From Magnetospirillum sp. ME-1 (GTDB lineage Bacteria > Pseudomonadota > Alphaproteobacteria > Rhodospirillales > Magnetospirillaceae), in assembly GCF_002105535.1 (NCBI RefSeq), contig NZ_CP015848.1, positions 3,142,926 through 3,206,925 on the forward strand: DNA of 64,000 nucleotides, written 5' to 3'. The notes beneath the pieces were generated by a model. It did no database searches. It was not told the DNA's origin and worked only from the letters and a program-made list of their open reading frames with translations. The position numbers and the translations under genes were made by a program. Below, piece after piece: positions 29,955 through 38,823 of the stretch. Numbering within the stretch: position 1 is the stretch's first letter; each line of letters opens with the position of its first letter.

Positions 29955-30488
29955 TTAGTGCAGCTTGCCCGGCAGGTCCTTGATGGCGTTGTCGACCAGG
30001 GTACCGGTCTGGGCGGCAGACAGGCTGTCGCCGATGACCTTCTGGGCGGCGCCGATGGCGACGTCCACGGCCAGGTTCTGGACCTCGCGCAGCGCCTGGG
30101 CCTCGGCCTGGGCGATGCGGTCCATGGCCATCTGCTCGCGGCGCTTCATGGAGACTTCGAGATCCTTCGCCGCCTGCTTGGCGAGGCGCTCGGCCTCGGC
30201 CTTGGCGTGGGCGATGATCTCCTCGGCTTCCTTCATGGCGTCACGCTGCTTGCGCTGATAGGTGGCCAGCATTTCCTGGGCCTCCTCGCGCAGCTTGTGG
30301 GCCTCGTCCAGCCGGGCCTTGATCTTGGCCGAGCGGGCGTCCAGGGCGGCGGCGATGGCGCGGCTGACCGGCTTGAAGGCCAGGGCCACCACCAGGATGA
30401 AGGCCAGGTCCACCCAGAAATGGGCCTGCTGGTAGAAGGCGCCATGGGCGGCGCCGGCGGCGTCGGCGGCGTAAGCGACGGAAATCAT
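29955..30488 (-). CDS. atpF: ATP synthase F0 subunit b
   Basis: A 177-residue protein with one N-terminal membrane helix (about 22-42, with [15 protein letters not shown]) and a long charged helix that forms the peripheral stalk to F1. It is the last gene of the F0 cluster, and its start overlaps the stop of the b' gene. Having both b and b' is typical of alphaproteobacteria and phototrophs. The terminator lies 24 bases after the stop. Confidence 0.93.
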   Translation of the reverse strand: MISVAYAADAAGAAHGAFYQQAHFWVDLAFILVVALAFKPVSRAIAAALDARSAKIKARLDEAHKLREEAQEMLATYQRKQRDAMKEAEEIIAHAKAEAERLAKQAAKDLEVSMKRREQMAMDRIAQAEAQALREVQNLAVDVAIGAAQKVIGDSLSAAQTGTLVDNAIKDLPGKLH

Positions 30489-30979
30489 TTGCCGTGCTCC
30501 TTGAGGGCGGCGGCGACGGCGGCCTCGAGCCGGGTGTTGTCGGCGGGGCTGCCCACCAGACGGGCGATGGTCGCGCCGGCGACGTCGAGGGCGACGTCAC
30601 GGACGTTGGCCAGGGCCTTGTCCTTGGCTTCGGCGATGCGGGCCTCGCCGGCCTTGACCTGATCGGCCAGACGGGCGGCAAGCTCGCGGTTGCGGGTCTC
30701 GGCTTCGGCCGACAGGCGGTCCGAGGCTTCCTTGATCACCGACTGGGCGTGGGCGCGGGATTCGGCCAGGGCCTTTTCATAGGCGGCCACGGCGGCCTCG
30801 GCTTCGGCCTTCAGCTGAGCGGCCTTGTCGAGGTTGTCGTCGATCTTGCGCTGACGCTCGTCGAGAACGGCGCCGATCTTGGGCAGGGCCACCGTCGACA
30901 TCACGAAGTACAGAGTGACGAAGGTGAGCGCCAGCCAGAACAGCTGCGGCGCAAAGAAGGTGGGATCGAATTGAGGCAT
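30485..30979 (-). CDS. atpG: ATP synthase F0 subunit b'
   Basis: A 164-residue stalk subunit: one N-terminal membrane helix (about 10-32, with [18 protein letters not shown]) and a long helix rich in Ala, Glu, Lys and Arg. It pairs with subunit b as a heterodimer. The ATG at 30979 gives MPQFDPTFF, the usual start; an upstream in-frame extension is not conserved-looking. The atpG name is used for b' in some alphaproteobacteria (atpF2 or atpX elsewhere), so it should not be confused with F1 gamma. Confidence 0.92.
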   Translation of the reverse strand: MPQFDPTFFAPQLFWLALTFVTLYFVMSTVALPKIGAVLDERQRKIDDNLDKAAQLKAEAEAAVAAYEKALAESRAHAQSVIKEASDRLSAEAETRNRELAARLADQVKAGEARIAEAKDKALANVRDVALDVAGATIARLVGSPADNTRLEAAVAAALKEHGK

Positions 30980-31100
30980 CCCAAAGCTCCCAAACGGGGA
31001 AGGCCCGAAAAACTGTGCGGAGCGGCGGTTGACCCGCGGCAAGGCGCCTTATCAGCGCCCGGCCGCGGATTCTACCGTCCCGTCGGATAACTCTTCGCGA

Positions 31101-31325
31101 TTAGGCGAAGAGGACCATCAGAGCGACGACCAGGGCGAACAGCGCGATCGCCTCGGTCACCGCGAAGCCGATCCAGCCGTACAGCTCGACATTGGCCTTG
31201 GCGGAGGGGTTGCGGCCAACGGTGGCGATCAGGTTCGCCCAGATGTTGCCCACGCCGATACCCGAACCGATCATGCCGATGGCAGCCAGACCGGCACCGA
31301 TGAACTTAGCAGCGCTCGCTTCCAT
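31101..31325 (-). CDS. atpE: ATP synthase F0 subunit c
   Basis: A 74-residue hairpin of two membrane helices. The first has GIGVGNI, the glycine-rich packing motif, and the second has the proton-binding carboxylate in FAVTEAIALFALVV. The polar loop is RNPSAKANV. Ten or more copies form the rotor ring. It lies between the a subunit gene (79-base gap) and the b' gene (121-base gap), room for extra ribosome sites given the high copy number needed. Confidence 0.95.
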   Translation of the reverse strand: MEASAAKFIGAGLAAIGMIGSGIGVGNIWANLIATVGRNPSAKANVELYGWIGFAVTEAIALFALVVALMVLFA

Positions 31326-31404
31326 TTACTCAACTCCTTCAGGACAAAACGGAACAGATTGAAACTCGAAACGTCCTCAGCCGGCAAACCGCCCGGCCAG
31401 CCAC

Positions 31405-32148
31405 TTAGTGCATGTGGATGGCGTCGTGCAGATAGATGCAGGAGAGGATGGTGAACACATAGGCCTGCAGCAGCGCGATACCGAATTCCAGCACCGTGAT
31501 GGCCGACAGGAAGGCGAAGGGAACAACGCCCGGGATCAGGTAGAACGCGCCCAGCGACACCACGAAACCGCCCATGACCTTGAGGATGATGTGACCCACG
31601 GTCATGTTGGCGAAGAGACGGACGGCGAGGCTGAAGGGGCGCGAGAAGTACGAGATCAGCTCGATGGGGATCAGGATGACCGCCGTCGCTATGGGCGCGC
31701 CGTGCGGGAAGAACATGCGGAGGTAATGGGTGCCGTGGCGGGCGAAGCCGATGGCGGTGACGCCGACGAACACCACCAGCGCCATGGCAAAGGTGACGAT
31801 CACGTGGCTGGTGTAGGTGAAGCCGATCACCGGGATCGGCAGCATGCCCAGCAGGTTGCCGAACAGCACGAACATGAACAGCGAGAAGATGAAGGGGAAA
31901 TACTTCCGGCCTTCGGAGCCCACGTTGTCGCGCAGCATTCCGGCGATGAATTCGTAGAACACCTCGGCCATGGACTGCCAGCGGCCGGGCACCAGGGCGC
32001 GGGACCGGACCGACAGCGTCAGGAACAGGGTGATCAGGCAGATGGACAGCACCATCATGGCAGAGGAATTGGTGAACGAAATGTCCACGCTCCCTACCTT
32101 GAGCGGAACCAACGGCTGGATCTTGAACTGCTCGATCGGATTAGCCAC
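31405..32148 (-). CDS. atpB: ATP synthase F0 subunit a
   Basis: A 247-residue membrane protein with about six helices. The essential Arg lies in FSLAVRLFANM near 175, and further conserved residues are seen in the last helix. The protein forms the proton half-channels beside the c ring. The start is a GTG at 32148 with an AGAGAGG site about 8 bases ahead; an in-frame ATG at 32193 would overlap atpI. Confidence 0.93.
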   Translation of the reverse strand: MANPIEQFKIQPLVPLKVGSVDISFTNSSAMMVLSICLITLFLTLSVRSRALVPGRWQSMAEVFYEFIAGMLRDNVGSEGRKYFPFIFSLFMFVLFGNLLGMLPIPVIGFTYTSHVIVTFAMALVVFVGVTAIGFARHGTHYLRMFFPHGAPIATAVILIPIELISYFSRPFSLAVRLFANMTVGHIILKVMGGFVVSLGAFYLIPGVVPFAFLSAITVLEFGIALLQAYVFTILSCIYLHDAIHMH

Positions 32149-32161
32149 CGCTTTGCCTCTC

Positions 32162-32530
32162 TTAATGGTCCTTCGCCGGGTCGTCTCCGGCACCTTCGGC
32201 TCTCCGCTGCGCCTGGCCCAGGCCCACCGTCTCGTCCATGCCGCGCATAAGGCGGTACACGTTCATGACGCCGGCCGCTCCGCCAAGGAGCAGGAAAACC
32301 ACCATCAGCCAGGGGGCGGTCTTCAGCCAGGCGTCCAGCGCCCAGCCGATGCCGGTCCCCACCAGCACGCTCGTCACCAATTCGACCCCGATGCGCATCC
32401 CCAGACCCATTCCGGTAGGGCGCCCGCGCGCCTCCGGTCCGCGACCCGAGTCCTCTTCCTCCCTGGCGCGCGCGGCGCGCAGACGGGCGTCGAGGTCATC
32501 GAAAGACGGGGGAGTCTCGCGGTCAGCCAT
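32162..32530 (-). CDS. atpI: ATP synthase assembly protein I
   Basis: A 122-residue protein with a charged N-terminal half and two membrane helices (about 45-65 and 72-90), with GIGWALDAWLKT between them. AtpI helps assemble the c ring and may be involved in magnesium uptake. As first gene of the cluster, 14 bases before the atpB start, it sets the promoter region at 32531-32729. The AtpI/AtpZ family is short and divergent; the genomic position supports the call. Confidence 0.85.
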   Translation of the reverse strand: MADRETPPSFDDLDARLRAARAREEEDSGRGPEARGRPTGMGLGMRIGVELVTSVLVGTGIGWALDAWLKTAPWLMVVFLLLGGAAGVMNVYRLMRGMDETVGLGQAQRRAEGAGDDPAKDH

Positions 32531-32729
32531 GGGTCGTCCTCGAAATTCCCCCTTCTGGCCCCTTGGTGCCAAAAGCGCGGGCACCATAAGGTCTGGACCC
32601 ACCCGTGTCAAGGACTCAAACCGGCGGGGGCAATATGCTGATTTGCATTGTGAAATCAGGGGATTTGCCGGATCGCGGGGTAGGGGATGCTGCGATGCGA
32701 AAAGATTCTTCCCACCCGAGGGGGTGGCG

Positions 32730-33452
32730 TCACCGGCTGTCGTCCCCTTCCCGGGGCTGGGCCAATGTCAGGCGGTTGCGCCCGCTCTCCTTGGACTGGT
32801 AGAGCATGGCGTCCGCCGCCTCGATCAAGCCTTTGGCGGTCAGGGAGGCGTCGGGCACCATGGAGACGCCGCCGATGCTCAGCGTCACGATGGGGATCGC
32901 CTTGGAGAAGGCGTGGGGAATGGCCAGGCCGCGGACGGAATCCAGGACGGCGTTTCCCACCGCCTCGACGCCGTCCAGGCTGGTGTCGGGCAGGATGCAG
33001 ACCAGTTCCTCGCCGCCATAGCGCGCCGCCAGATCGGGGGGGCGCTTGACGACCTCGTGAATGGCGCGGGCGACCTGGATCAGGCAGTCGTCTCCGGCGG
33101 CATGGCCGTAATTGTCGTTGTAGAGCTTGAAGCAGTCGATATCCATCAGCAGCAGGCCGATGGGAGTCTGTGAGCGCTGCGCCCGGGCCAGTTCCTGGGC
33201 CAGGCATTCGTCGAACCAGCGGCGGTTGGCGATGCCGGTCAAGGCGTCGGTGCGCGACATGGCCAGGACGGCGGCATGGGCCTCGGCGAGCTTGCGTTCC
33301 GATTCGACGAACTGGGCCACCAGTTCGCCCAGCAGATGCTGGTTGAGGTCCTGATCGGCCAACTGGGCCTGCTGTTCCAGCAATCTGGTGACCAGTTCGC
33401 CGTGACGGCTGTCGCCCCCGTCGAAGGAGATCGGCTCGGGCCGCCGGGTCAT
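32730..33452 (-). CDS. Soluble diguanylate cyclase coupled to the ODP gene
   Basis: A 240-residue protein. The first 70 residues form a helical, Gln- and Glu-rich region that probably dimerises. The rest is a GGDEF domain with DIDCFKLYNDNYGHAAGDD and the signature GGEEL near 147, where Leu replaces the usual Phe; the catalytic Glu pair is kept. The inhibition site RPPD is exactly five residues before it. Its start overlaps the stop of the upstream ODP gene (ATGA), so the proteins should be made together. A small helical region and no other sensor domain means the ODP protein may be the input. Confidence 0.85.
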   Translation of the reverse strand: MTRRPEPISFDGGDSRHGELVTRLLEQQAQLADQDLNQHLLGELVAQFVESERKLAEAHAAVLAMSRTDALTGIANRRWFDECLAQELARAQRSQTPIGLLLMDIDCFKLYNDNYGHAAGDDCLIQVARAIHEVVKRPPDLAARYGGEELVCILPDTSLDGVEAVGNAVLDSVRGLAIPHAFSKAIPIVTLSIGGVSMVPDASLTAKGLIEAADAMLYQSKESGRNRLTLAQPREGDDSR

Positions 33453-34306
33453 AGCTTGCCCCACCGGCCCGATGACATGCCATCGATGCCGATGTCGTCC
33501 ATGGCCTTCAGGGCGTCGATGGCGGCCTTGATGTCGGCGGTCCGATGCAGGATGGAACCGTGCTGGGGCGCCACCATCCGGGCGCCCACCGACTCGACCA
33601 CCGTCATGGCATGGCGCAGTTGGGCATTGCCCGGCATGATGCGGCGGTGAAAGTGATGCATTCCGCTCCAGGGGCACGGGGCCTCCGTGACCTCGCAGGG
33701 CTCGTCGGGCATGGCGGGCTTGTTGATCTGGCAGCCCTGGCAGCACTGCTCCATCTCGGCGAACAGCTTCCAGTAGTTGAAGGCTCCGGCGCTGCCGAAC
33801 AGGTCGCTGGTGAACAGGATTCCCGTGGCTTCGTCATAGGTGATGAAGCTGCCGGCGGAATGGGCGTAGGGCGTGCGGAAGAAACGGAGCGTCCGGCCCG
33901 AACGCAGCGTCAGGCGGCGTTCCATGCGGTCGATGCACAGCAGAGGGGAGCAGGGGGCGTAATGGCGGATGAAGGGATTGTTTTCCGCGTGGGAGACGAT
34001 CCTGAGATCAGGGGAGCCGATGATGCTCTCCAGATTGGGAATCGAGCCGCACAGATCCGGATCGTAATGCTGGTAGATCAGGTGGCTGATCTGGCGCGGC
34101 GTCACCCCGGTCTGGAGCACCTTGCGCATCACCGTGCTGAAATCGGGGCGCGAGCCTCCGTCGATCAGGACGGCCTCGTCGCCATCGACGATCAGGTAGG
34201 GGTTGCATTGCAGCCGCCCCTCGGTATCGGCGAATCCAACCCAATAGACCGAATCCGCAAGCTTCACTGGCCGGTCGTAGTCGATATTGATGCCAAGAAT
34301 GTCCAT
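33449..34306 (-). CDS. ODP-type diiron metallo-beta-lactamase-fold protein
   Basis: A 285-residue protein with the fold of flavodiiron oxygen reductases but no flavodoxin or rubredoxin domain. Likely metal ligands are H80, D82 and D84 (HYDPD, where flavodiiron proteins have HxExD), then H149, D168 and H249. H106 in HAENN is also notable. Cys188, 189, 192, 204 and 211 form an unusual cluster. In Treponema denticola an ODP protein binds oxygen at a diiron site and signals to chemotaxis. The overlapping downstream cyclase gene suggests that here the output is c-di-GMP. An 18-base inverted repeat lies upstream. Confidence 0.8.
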   Translation of the reverse strand: MDILGINIDYDRPVKLADSVYWVGFADTEGRLQCNPYLIVDGDEAVLIDGGSRPDFSTVMRKVLQTGVTPRQISHLIYQHYDPDLCGSIPNLESIIGSPDLRIVSHAENNPFIRHYAPCSPLLCIDRMERRLTLRSGRTLRFFRTPYAHSAGSFITYDEATGILFTSDLFGSAGAFNYWKLFAEMEQCCQGCQINKPAMPDEPCEVTEAPCPWSGMHHFHRRIMPGNAQLRHAMTVVESVGARMVAPQHGSILHRTADIKAAIDALKAMDDIGIDGMSSGRWGKL

Positions 34307-34329
34307 GCGATCCCCCCAAATCCGAGGGC

Positions 34330-34347
34330 TATCCTAATCCAAGGATA
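34330..34347. promoter_or_regulatory. TATCCT-N6-AGGATA inverted repeat upstream of the ODP gene
   Basis: A perfect 6-bp inverted repeat with a 6-base centre lies 23 bases upstream of the ODP start, in the 71-base space after smc. It could be an operator for the ODP-cyclase pair. Confidence 0.4.
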
Positions 34348-34377
34348 TAGGCGTGTCGATGCGTCTCGGCAGGGGGA

Positions 34378-37300
34378 TCAGGCGGTGACCCTGTCCCTCA
34401 GCAGTTCCGCCTGGGCGAGGTCCACCGAGACCAGTTGGGAGACCCCGCGCTCGGCCATGGTGACGCCGTAGAGGCGGTCCATGCGGGCCATGGTCATGCG
34501 GTGGTGGGTGACGATGAGGAAGCGGGTCCTGGTGGCGCGCGCGATGCCTTCCACCAGCGAGCAGAAGCGGTCCACATTGGCGTCGTCGAGCGGCGCGTCC
34601 ACCTCGTCCAGCACGCAGATGGGGGCCGGGTTGGTCATGAACACCGCGAACAGCAGGGCGAGAGCGGTCAGCGCCTGCTCGCCGCCCGACAGCAGCGAGA
34701 GCTGCTGCAGGCGCTTGCCCGGCGGGCTGGCCATGATCTCCAGGCCGGCTTCCAGGGGATCGGCGGATTCGGTCAGCGCCAGATGGGCGCGGCCGCCGCC
34801 GAACAGTTTCACGAACAGGTCGCGGAAATGCTGATCCACCGCCTGGAAGCTGGCCAGCAGGCGCTCGCGCCCCTCGCGGTTGAGGTCGCCGATGGCGTGG
34901 CGCAGCTTGGCGATGGCGGCCAGCAGGTCTTCCTTTTCCGCCACCATGGTGCCGATGCGGGCTTCCAGCTCCTCCACCTCCTGCTCGGCGCGCAGGTTGA
35001 CCGGGCCCATGTTGTCGCGCTCGCGTTGCAGGCGGTCCAGCTTGCGTTGCAGCTCCTCGGGGTCGGGGCGTTCCTCCTCCACCAGACCGGCCACCTCGCG
35101 CAATTGCTCGGGCGTCATGTCCAGGCGCTCGCCGATGCGTACCGCCACGGCGCGGCAGGCCTGGTCGGCGGCGGAGACGGCGGCTTCGCGGCGGATGCGT
35201 TCCTCGCGGGCATTGGCCAGCAGCGCCTCGGCTTCGCGCATGCGGCGATCGGCCTCGGCCAGACGCTGCTCGGCGGCGACCAGGGAATCGGCGGCGGCCT
35301 TGCGCGCACTTTCCGCCGCCTCCAGGCGATTGAACAGCTCGTCGCGGCGCCTGGCGATGGTGTCGGGCAGGCTGGCCAGGCGCTCGATCTCCAGCGCGAT
35401 TTCCTCGCGGCGCTCGGCCAGTTCCTCCACATGGGCCCTGGCGGCCTCGGCGCGGGCCCGCCAGGATTTGGCGTCGCCGTCCAGGGCGTCCAGGCGGCGG
35501 CGGCGCTCGGCCCCTTCGCGGGCCACGCCGTCCAGGGCGGAGCGGGCCTCCACCAGCACCGAGCGGCGCTCGGCCAGGGTGGCGCGCAGCATGTTGACCT
35601 TGTCGCGGCCATCGCTGGATTCGGGGAAGGCGGCCACCGCCTCGCGGGCCTCGGCCAGTTCCGCCCCGGCCTGGGCGTGGTCGGCATGAGCGTCGGTCCA
35701 GGCCTGGGTGGCGGCGGCCAGCCGGGTCTCGAAGGCGGCGAAGCGCTGGGACAGTCTGGCGTGGGACTCGCGGGCCTTGGCGGCCTCGGATTCGGCCTGT
35801 TTGACGGAATCCTTGGCGCGGCGCTCGGCCTCGGCGGCGGAGTCCACCTCGCGGGTGGCGGCCTCCACCTTCTCCTCGGCCTCCTCCACCCCGATGGCGG
35901 CGTCATCCAGGGCGGCATCCAGCTCGCGCAGGCGGTTGCGCTGGGCAAGGCGCAAAGCCATGGGGGAGGGGGCGCCCGAGCGGGCCACATAGCCGTCCCA
36001 GCGCCACAGATCGCCGTCCGGCGTCACCAGGCGCTGGCCCACCGCCAGCAGGGGGCGCAGACGCTCGCCCGCCGCCACGTCCTTGACCACGCCCACCTGG
36101 GACAGGCGGCGGGCCAGTTGCGGCGGGGCGGCGACGAAGCGGGACAGCGGCTCGGCCCCTTCGGGCAGCGCGGGGGGATGGTCCAGCGGCCCCAGATCCT
36201 CCCAATGCAGCGGCGCGGAGGCGTCGAGCGGGGCGGAGAGGTCCTCGCCCAGGGCGGCGGCCAGGGCCGGCTCGAAGCCGGTACGTGCCGAGACGTCGTC
36301 CAGCACCGGGCGATGGTCGCCGGCCTTGCCTTGGGCCAGAACCTGACGCAGCCCGTCGGCCTCGGCGGCAAGGCGGGACCGGGCGGCGCTGGCGGCCTGG
36401 AAGGCGTCGCGCGCCGATTCGCGGGCCGCCAGGGCCTCCACCCGCCGGCGGTCGGCGCTTTCGGCCTGTTCCCGGGATTCCTCCAGGAATTCCAGCGTCT
36501 CCTCCAGCTCCATCTCCAGGGCGGTTAGGTCGGAGCGGTCGATGCTCTCGCCCTCCACCTCGGCCTTCTGGCGTTCGGCCTGGGCGAGGCGCTCGGCCTG
36601 GCGGCCAAGGCGGGTCTCGCATTCGCCCAGGCGGCGCAGCGCCGCGGCGCGTTCGGCGTCGGCGGCGGCCACCTCCTCCATCAGGGCGGACAGTTCGTGT
36701 TCCACCTGGACCACCGCCTCGGCGGCGAGATCGACGGCTTCCTCGGCGCGCAGTTTGGCCTCGGCCTCGCCCTCGCCGGCCTCGGCCAGCAGGGCGCGTT
36801 CGTCCTCGAGGCGGGCCAGCGCCTGGGTCGCGTCGGCGGCGCGGGCGTGTTCGCGCTGCAGATCGGCCCCGGCCTGCTCCAGGCGGCGTTCCAGATCGCG
36901 GCGCAGTTCGGCGAGGCGGCCTTCCTCGGCCTCCAGCTGCTCGCGCTCGGCCATCACCTTCTGCAGGACGCTGGCGGCATCGGCCTCGGCGCGGCGCAGA
37001 TCGGGCAGGCCGGCGGCGGTTTCCGCCTGGATGGCCGAGGCGGAGGCGGCGTGGCCGGTGGCCTCCTCCACCTTCATCTCGGATTCGCGAAAAGCGCTGC
37101 GCGCCGCGTCGACGGTGACCAGGGCCTCCAGCCAGCCGAGATACAGCACCTGGGCCTCGATGCGGCGGATCTGCTCGGACAGGGTGCGGTAGCGGTTGGC
37201 CTGCCTCGCCTGCTTTTGCAGTGACTTCAGTTGCTCGTCCAGGGTGTTGAGCACGTCGTCGAGGCGCGACAGGTTGAGCTCGGCGTTCTTCAGGCGCAGC

Positions 37301-37842
37301 TCGGCCTCGTGGCGGCGGGAGTACAGGCCCGAGATGCCCGCCGCCTCTTCCAGCAGCGAGCGGCGGTCGGCGGGCTTGGCGTTGATCAGGGCGCCGACGC
37401 GGCCCTGGCTGACCAGCCCGGAGGAGCGCGCCCCCGTGGCGGCGTCGGCGAACAGCAACTGGACGTCGCGGGCGCGGGTGTCGATGCCGTTGATGCGGTA
37501 GTTGGAGCCGTTGCCCCGCTCGATGCGGCGCATGACCTCGATCTCGTCGCGGTCGAACTGGGGCGGCGCGGTGCGTGCCGTGTTGTCAAGGCCCAGCATC
37601 ACCTCGGCCACGTTGCGGGCGGGACGCCCCGACGTGCCGCCGAAGATGACGTCGTCCATCTCGCCGCCGCGCATCTGCCGCGCCGAGGTCTCGCCCATGA
37701 CCCAGCGCAGCGCCTCGATGAGGTTGGACTTGCCGCAGCCGTTGGGGCCGACCACGCCGGTCATGCCGGGCTCGATCAGGAGCTCCGCCGGATCGACGAA
37801 GGACTTGAAGCCCGACAGACGCAGCTTGGTGAACTGGATCAC
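34378..37842 (-). CDS. smc: Chromosome segregation ATPase SMC
   Basis: A 1154-residue SMC protein. The N-terminal Walker A is GPNGCGKSN (near 33), the coiled-coil arms run from about 170 to 490 and 660 to 990, and the hinge is between them. The C-terminal ATPase half has the signature LSGGEQALTALALLF and Walker B ICVLDEVDAPLDD. With ScpA and ScpB it loads on DNA and organises replicated chromosomes. It is followed by the ODP gene on the same strand and preceded by the dsbA-like gene 22 bases upstream. Confidence 0.96.
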   Translation of the reverse strand: MIQFTKLRLSGFKSFVDPAELLIEPGMTGVVGPNGCGKSNLIEALRWVMGETSARQMRGGEMDDVIFGGTSGRPARNVAEVMLGLDNTARTAPPQFDRDEIEVMRRIERGNGSNYRINGIDTRARDVQLLFADAATGARSSGLVSQGRVGALINAKPADRRSLLEEAAGISGLYSRRHEAELRLKNAELNLSRLDDVLNTLDEQLKSLQKQARQANRYRTLSEQIRRIEAQVLYLGWLEALVTVDAARSAFRESEMKVEEATGHAASASAIQAETAAGLPDLRRAEADAASVLQKVMAEREQLEAEEGRLAELRRDLERRLEQAGADLQREHARAADATQALARLEDERALLAEAGEGEAEAKLRAEEAVDLAAEAVVQVEHELSALMEEVAAADAERAAALRRLGECETRLGRQAERLAQAERQKAEVEGESIDRSDLTALEMELEETLEFLEESREQAESADRRRVEALAARESARDAFQAASAARSRLAAEADGLRQVLAQGKAGDHRPVLDDVSARTGFEPALAAALGEDLSAPLDASAPLHWEDLGPLDHPPALPEGAEPLSRFVAAPPQLARRLSQVGVVKDVAAGERLRPLLAVGQRLVTPDGDLWRWDGYVARSGAPSPMALRLAQRNRLRELDAALDDAAIGVEEAEEKVEAATREVDSAAEAERRAKDSVKQAESEAAKARESHARLSQRFAAFETRLAAATQAWTDAHADHAQAGAELAEAREAVAAFPESSDGRDKVNMLRATLAERRSVLVEARSALDGVAREGAERRRRLDALDGDAKSWRARAEAARAHVEELAERREEIALEIERLASLPDTIARRRDELFNRLEAAESARKAAADSLVAAEQRLAEADRRMREAEALLANAREERIRREAAVSAADQACRAVAVRIGERLDMTPEQLREVAGLVEEERPDPEELQRKLDRLQRERDNMGPVNLRAEQEVEELEARIGTMVAEKEDLLAAIAKLRHAIGDLNREGRERLLASFQAVDQHFRDLFVKLFGGGRAHLALTESADPLEAGLEIMASPPGKRLQQLSLLSGGEQALTALALLFAVFMTNPAPICVLDEVDAPLDDANVDRFCSLVEGIARATRTRFLIVTHHRMTMARMDRLYGVTMAERGVSQLVSVDLAQAELLRDRVTA

Positions 37843-37864
37843 CCGGGTTGGACCCTTGAGATGG

Positions 37865-38467
37865 CTACTTGGACGCGGCCTTCAGCGCCTTGTCCAACTG
37901 GTCGTAGGGAAGGGCGCCGGGGATGACCTTGCCGTTGATGATCAGCGAAGGCGTGCTTTCGATGCCCAGCTTCTCGTTGCCGTCCTTGGCACGCTCGTTG
38001 ATGGCGTTGGCCAGGTCCTGGCGCTTCAGGCAATCGTCCACCTTGTCCTCGCCCATGCCCGCCAGCTTGGCCAGCTTCTTCAGCTCGACCAGCGGGTTGG
38101 CGGAGCTCATCCACTTCTCCTGCTGCTCCATGATCAGGGCCAGCAGGCCGAAATAGCGGTCGGGACCGGCGCAATGGGCGATCATGGAGGCGCCCACCGA
38201 CAGGCCGCGCGGACCGGTGGGGAAGTCGCGGTAGATCAGCCTGGCCTTACCGGTCTCGATCCACTCGCTCTTGAACTTGGGGAGCGTGGTCTTGTGGAAG
38301 GTGGCGCAGTGCGGGCAGGTGGTCGAGGCGTACTCGATCACCGTGATGGGCGCGTCGGGCTTGCCCAGGACCTGGTCGATGGGATAGCTGAGATCGGCGG
38401 CGGCGGCGGGCTGAGCCACCAGGAACAGCGCCGCGACGGCACCAAGCAGACGAATGAACGGCTTCAC
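37865..38467 (-). CDS. DsbA-family periplasmic thiol-disulfide protein
   Basis: A 200-residue protein with a signal peptide (about 1-23, ending AAA) and a thioredoxin fold interrupted by a helical domain. The active site CPHC lies in STTCPHCATFH near 51-54, and the cis-Pro is in ESTPSLIING. It is of the DsbA/DsbG-like class often found just before smc in alphaproteobacteria. It could oxidise or isomerise disulfides; a DsbB partner is not in the window. Confidence 0.88.
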   Translation of the reverse strand: MKPFIRLLGAVAALFLVAQPAAAADLSYPIDQVLGKPDAPITVIEYASTTCPHCATFHKTTLPKFKSEWIETGKARLIYRDFPTGPRGLSVGASMIAHCAGPDRYFGLLALIMEQQEKWMSSANPLVELKKLAKLAGMGEDKVDDCLKRQDLANAINERAKDGNEKLGIESTPSLIINGKVIPGALPYDQLDKALKAASK

Positions 38468-38549
38468 CTTGAGGTCCCTCCGGGAAACGGAAATCCGGGC
38501 GGGATATTAGGAGGTGAGGCGCCCGCGCACAAGGCGTAGGGACTCTGGC

Positions 38550-38753
38550 TCAGTAGGAAGAGGGAGCGGTGGAGGGGGGCTGCGGGGTGGGGGCGACGGC
38601 CTGCGGGCTGGCGGGCTGGCTCTCTCCTTCAGGAACGTGGCCCCACAGGAACAGGATCAGCACCAGCACCGCCACCGCCGCCGTGACCATGATGAAATAG
38701 CGGATCAGCCCGTAATCGCGGGTCATGTCGGCGAGATCCTGAAACGCATTCAT
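38550..38753 (-). CDS. Small membrane protein of unknown function
   Basis: A 67-residue protein with one membrane helix (about 18-37), an acidic N-terminus and a Pro/Gln/Ser-rich tail of about 25 residues. An AAGGTGG site 7 bases before the ATG supports expression. The size and form recall small inner-membrane proteins of unknown role. It lies between the dciA-like and dsbA-like genes on the same strand. Confidence 0.55.
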   Translation of the reverse strand: MNAFQDLADMTRDYGLIRYFIMVTAAVAVLVLILFLWGHVPEGESQPASPQAVAPTPQPPSTAPSSY

Positions 38754-38823
38754 CCGGCCACCTTCGTGCGGCGCTGGGTGTTGACGGAACAGTATATGGG
38801 ATGGGGTTAGCATTTGGTTAGCC

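Noticed and set aside
34435-36528. 697-residue open frame on the plus strand
   Set aside because: It lies antisense to smc and is a product of high GC content at third codon positions; composition is Gly/Gln/His rich with no domain.
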